Below, in pieces: positions 6,567-7,336 of a stretch of DNA of 7,336 bases. A program made the translations under genes and the position numbers. The notes under the pieces were generated by a model. The model was not told the origin of the DNA. It saw only the letters and a list, made by a program, of their open reading frames with translations, and made no database searches. Positions within the stretch are counted from its first letter, which is position 1. Each line of letters starts with the position of its first letter. Source of the DNA: Deltaproteobacteria bacterium (lineage in GTDB: Bacteria; Desulfobacterota; Syntrophia; Syntrophales; UBA5619); assembly GCA_026388365.1 (NCBI GenBank), contig JAPLJW010000177.1, positions 1 to 7,336 of the forward strand, given 5' to 3'.

Positions 6567-7336
6567 TTAGCCGAAGACGCCTCCCATCTTGGAGCCGGCC
6601 ATGCGGTTGATGATGAACAGGCAGGCGGCGCCGAGGATGATCAGGATGAAACCAAGGGCGGCCGCCTCGTTGACGGACCCGCCGATATAGAAGTTGAAGA
6701 TGCCCACCGTCATCATTTCATGTCCGGGTATGACCAGAAGCAACGTGGCCGAGGCCTCCTGAAGGGCCAGGATGAAGGAGTAGAGGGACCCCACCAGGAC
6801 CCCCTTCCAGATGAGGGGGAGCGTGACGTCCTTGAAGGTTCGGGTCTTGGTGGCGCCGACGCTCTCGGCCGCCTCCTCGAAGGAGCGGTGGACGATGAGC
6901 AGCGAGGCGAAGGTCCCCCGCACCGTATAGGGGAGCCGCCGGACCGCCAGAACGATGGGGATGACGATCCAGATGCCGATGAGCGCCGTGCTCATAAGGG
7001 GAAAGGGATCCCGGAAGGCCCGCATGTAGGCGATGCCGATGCCGGTTCCCGGCAGTGCCAAAATCAGCGTGGTCAGCGAGTCGAGGACCCCCCGTCCCGG
7101 AAGTTTGGTCCGGGACATCACCCAGGCCACGGGCACCCCCACGGCGATACAGATCACGACCGATATCCCCGAGTACAGGAGGCTGTTGATGATGAACTTG
7201 GGCGTCTCGATGGCCACCCGTTCGAAATACTGGAGCGTGTACTTCACCGGAAAGGGGGTCAGCGCCCAGCCCTTGCCGAAGGAATCCAGCGCCAGACCGA
7301 GATAGGGGATAAAGGCCATGATCAGGATGAACATCA
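6567..7336 (-). CDS. ABC importer permease, binding-protein-dependent (FbpB/PotC/PhnV-like), 5' end cut
   Basis: Inner-membrane permease of an ABC uptake system; 255 residues are visible before the right edge. Hydrophobic segments lie near 1-17, 48-72, 85-105, 115-131, 178-200 and 224-243. The EAA coupling motif is clear: EEAAESVGATKTRTFKDV then TLPL (residues 153-174), with the conserved Gly160 and Leu-Pro at 172-173. The sequence resembles permeases for ferric iron, polyamines, thiamine or 2-aminoethylphosphonate. The ATG at 7334 lies only two bases from the edge. The first residues (FILIMAFIPYLGLALDSFGKGW) look like the start of the second half of a fused FbpB-type permease of about 550 residues, so the frame probably continues beyond the window. 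A separate short PotC-like subunit is the alternative. The ATP-binding and solute-binding subunits are not in view. It is cotranscribed with the downstream phosphatase. Confidence 0.9.
   Translation of the reverse strand, partial: MFILIMAFIPYLGLALDSFGKGWALTPFPVKYTLQYFERVAIETPKFIINSLLYSGISVVICIAVGVPVAWVMSRTKLPGRGVLDSLTTLILALPGTGIGIAYMRAFRDPFPLMSTALIGIWIVIPIVLAVRRLPYTVRGTFASLLIVHRSFEEAAESVGATKTRTFKDVTLPLIWKGVLVGSLYSFILALQEASATLLLVIPGHEMMTVGIFNFYIGGSVNEAAALGFILIILGAACLFIINRMAGSKMGGVFG

Noticed and set aside
1..7336. CRISPR arrays, insertion sequences, tRNA or rRNA genes, toxin-antitoxin or phage modules
   Set aside because: I saw no regularly spaced repeats, transposase motifs, terminal inverted repeats or tRNA-like cloverleaf. 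The region is almost fully occupied by ordinary metabolic and transport genes.

Overview
The window is GC-rich (about 60% by eye) and densely packed. It holds six protein-coding genes and no RNA gene, mobile element or CRISPR array that I can see. Gene content and protein style (FadD-like acyl-CoA ligase, MacB/LolD-type exporter with an HlyD-type adaptor, class IIA HAD phosphatase, binding-protein-dependent ABC importer) fit a Gram-negative bacterium with an inner and outer membrane. A deltaproteobacterium of the Syntrophus/Smithella or sulfate-reducer kind is my best guess. That guess rests on the general look of the proteins, not on a search.

Layout from left to right. (1) 1-1288, minus strand: an AMP-forming long-chain acyl-CoA synthetase, cut by the left window edge and missing roughly its last 120-150 residues. 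(2) 1289-1450: a divergent intergenic region with a fair sigma70-like promoter for the ligase, a short perfect palindrome over its -10, and only weak promoter candidates on the plus strand. (3) 1451-5754, plus strand: a tight three-gene operon of ABC ATPase, 787-residue double-FtsX permease (GTG start) and membrane-anchored HlyD-type periplasmic adaptor. Together these make a MacAB/DevBCA-like exporter whose outer-membrane channel is not encoded here. (4) 5755-5789: a 35-base convergent gap with no convincing terminator. (5) 5790-7336, minus strand: a NagD-like HAD phosphatase whose ATG directly follows the TAA of an ABC importer permease. The permease runs off the right edge.

How the parts may work together. 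The three plus-strand genes almost certainly form one machine: the ATPase powers the FtsX-type permease, which works mechanically with the adaptor to move a substrate from the inner membrane or periplasm outwards. The divergent acyl-CoA ligase makes a lipid or acylated substrate conceivable, but that is only neighbourhood inference. On the right, the zero-base junction between importer permease and phosphatase implies co-translation. It suggests that the phosphatase acts on the imported compound or a product of it, or that the pairing is just housekeeping.

Nothing here is clearly a new biological system. The points most worth a second look are the exporter of unknown substrate with its fused permease, the palindrome over the ligase promoter, and the importer-phosphatase coupling.
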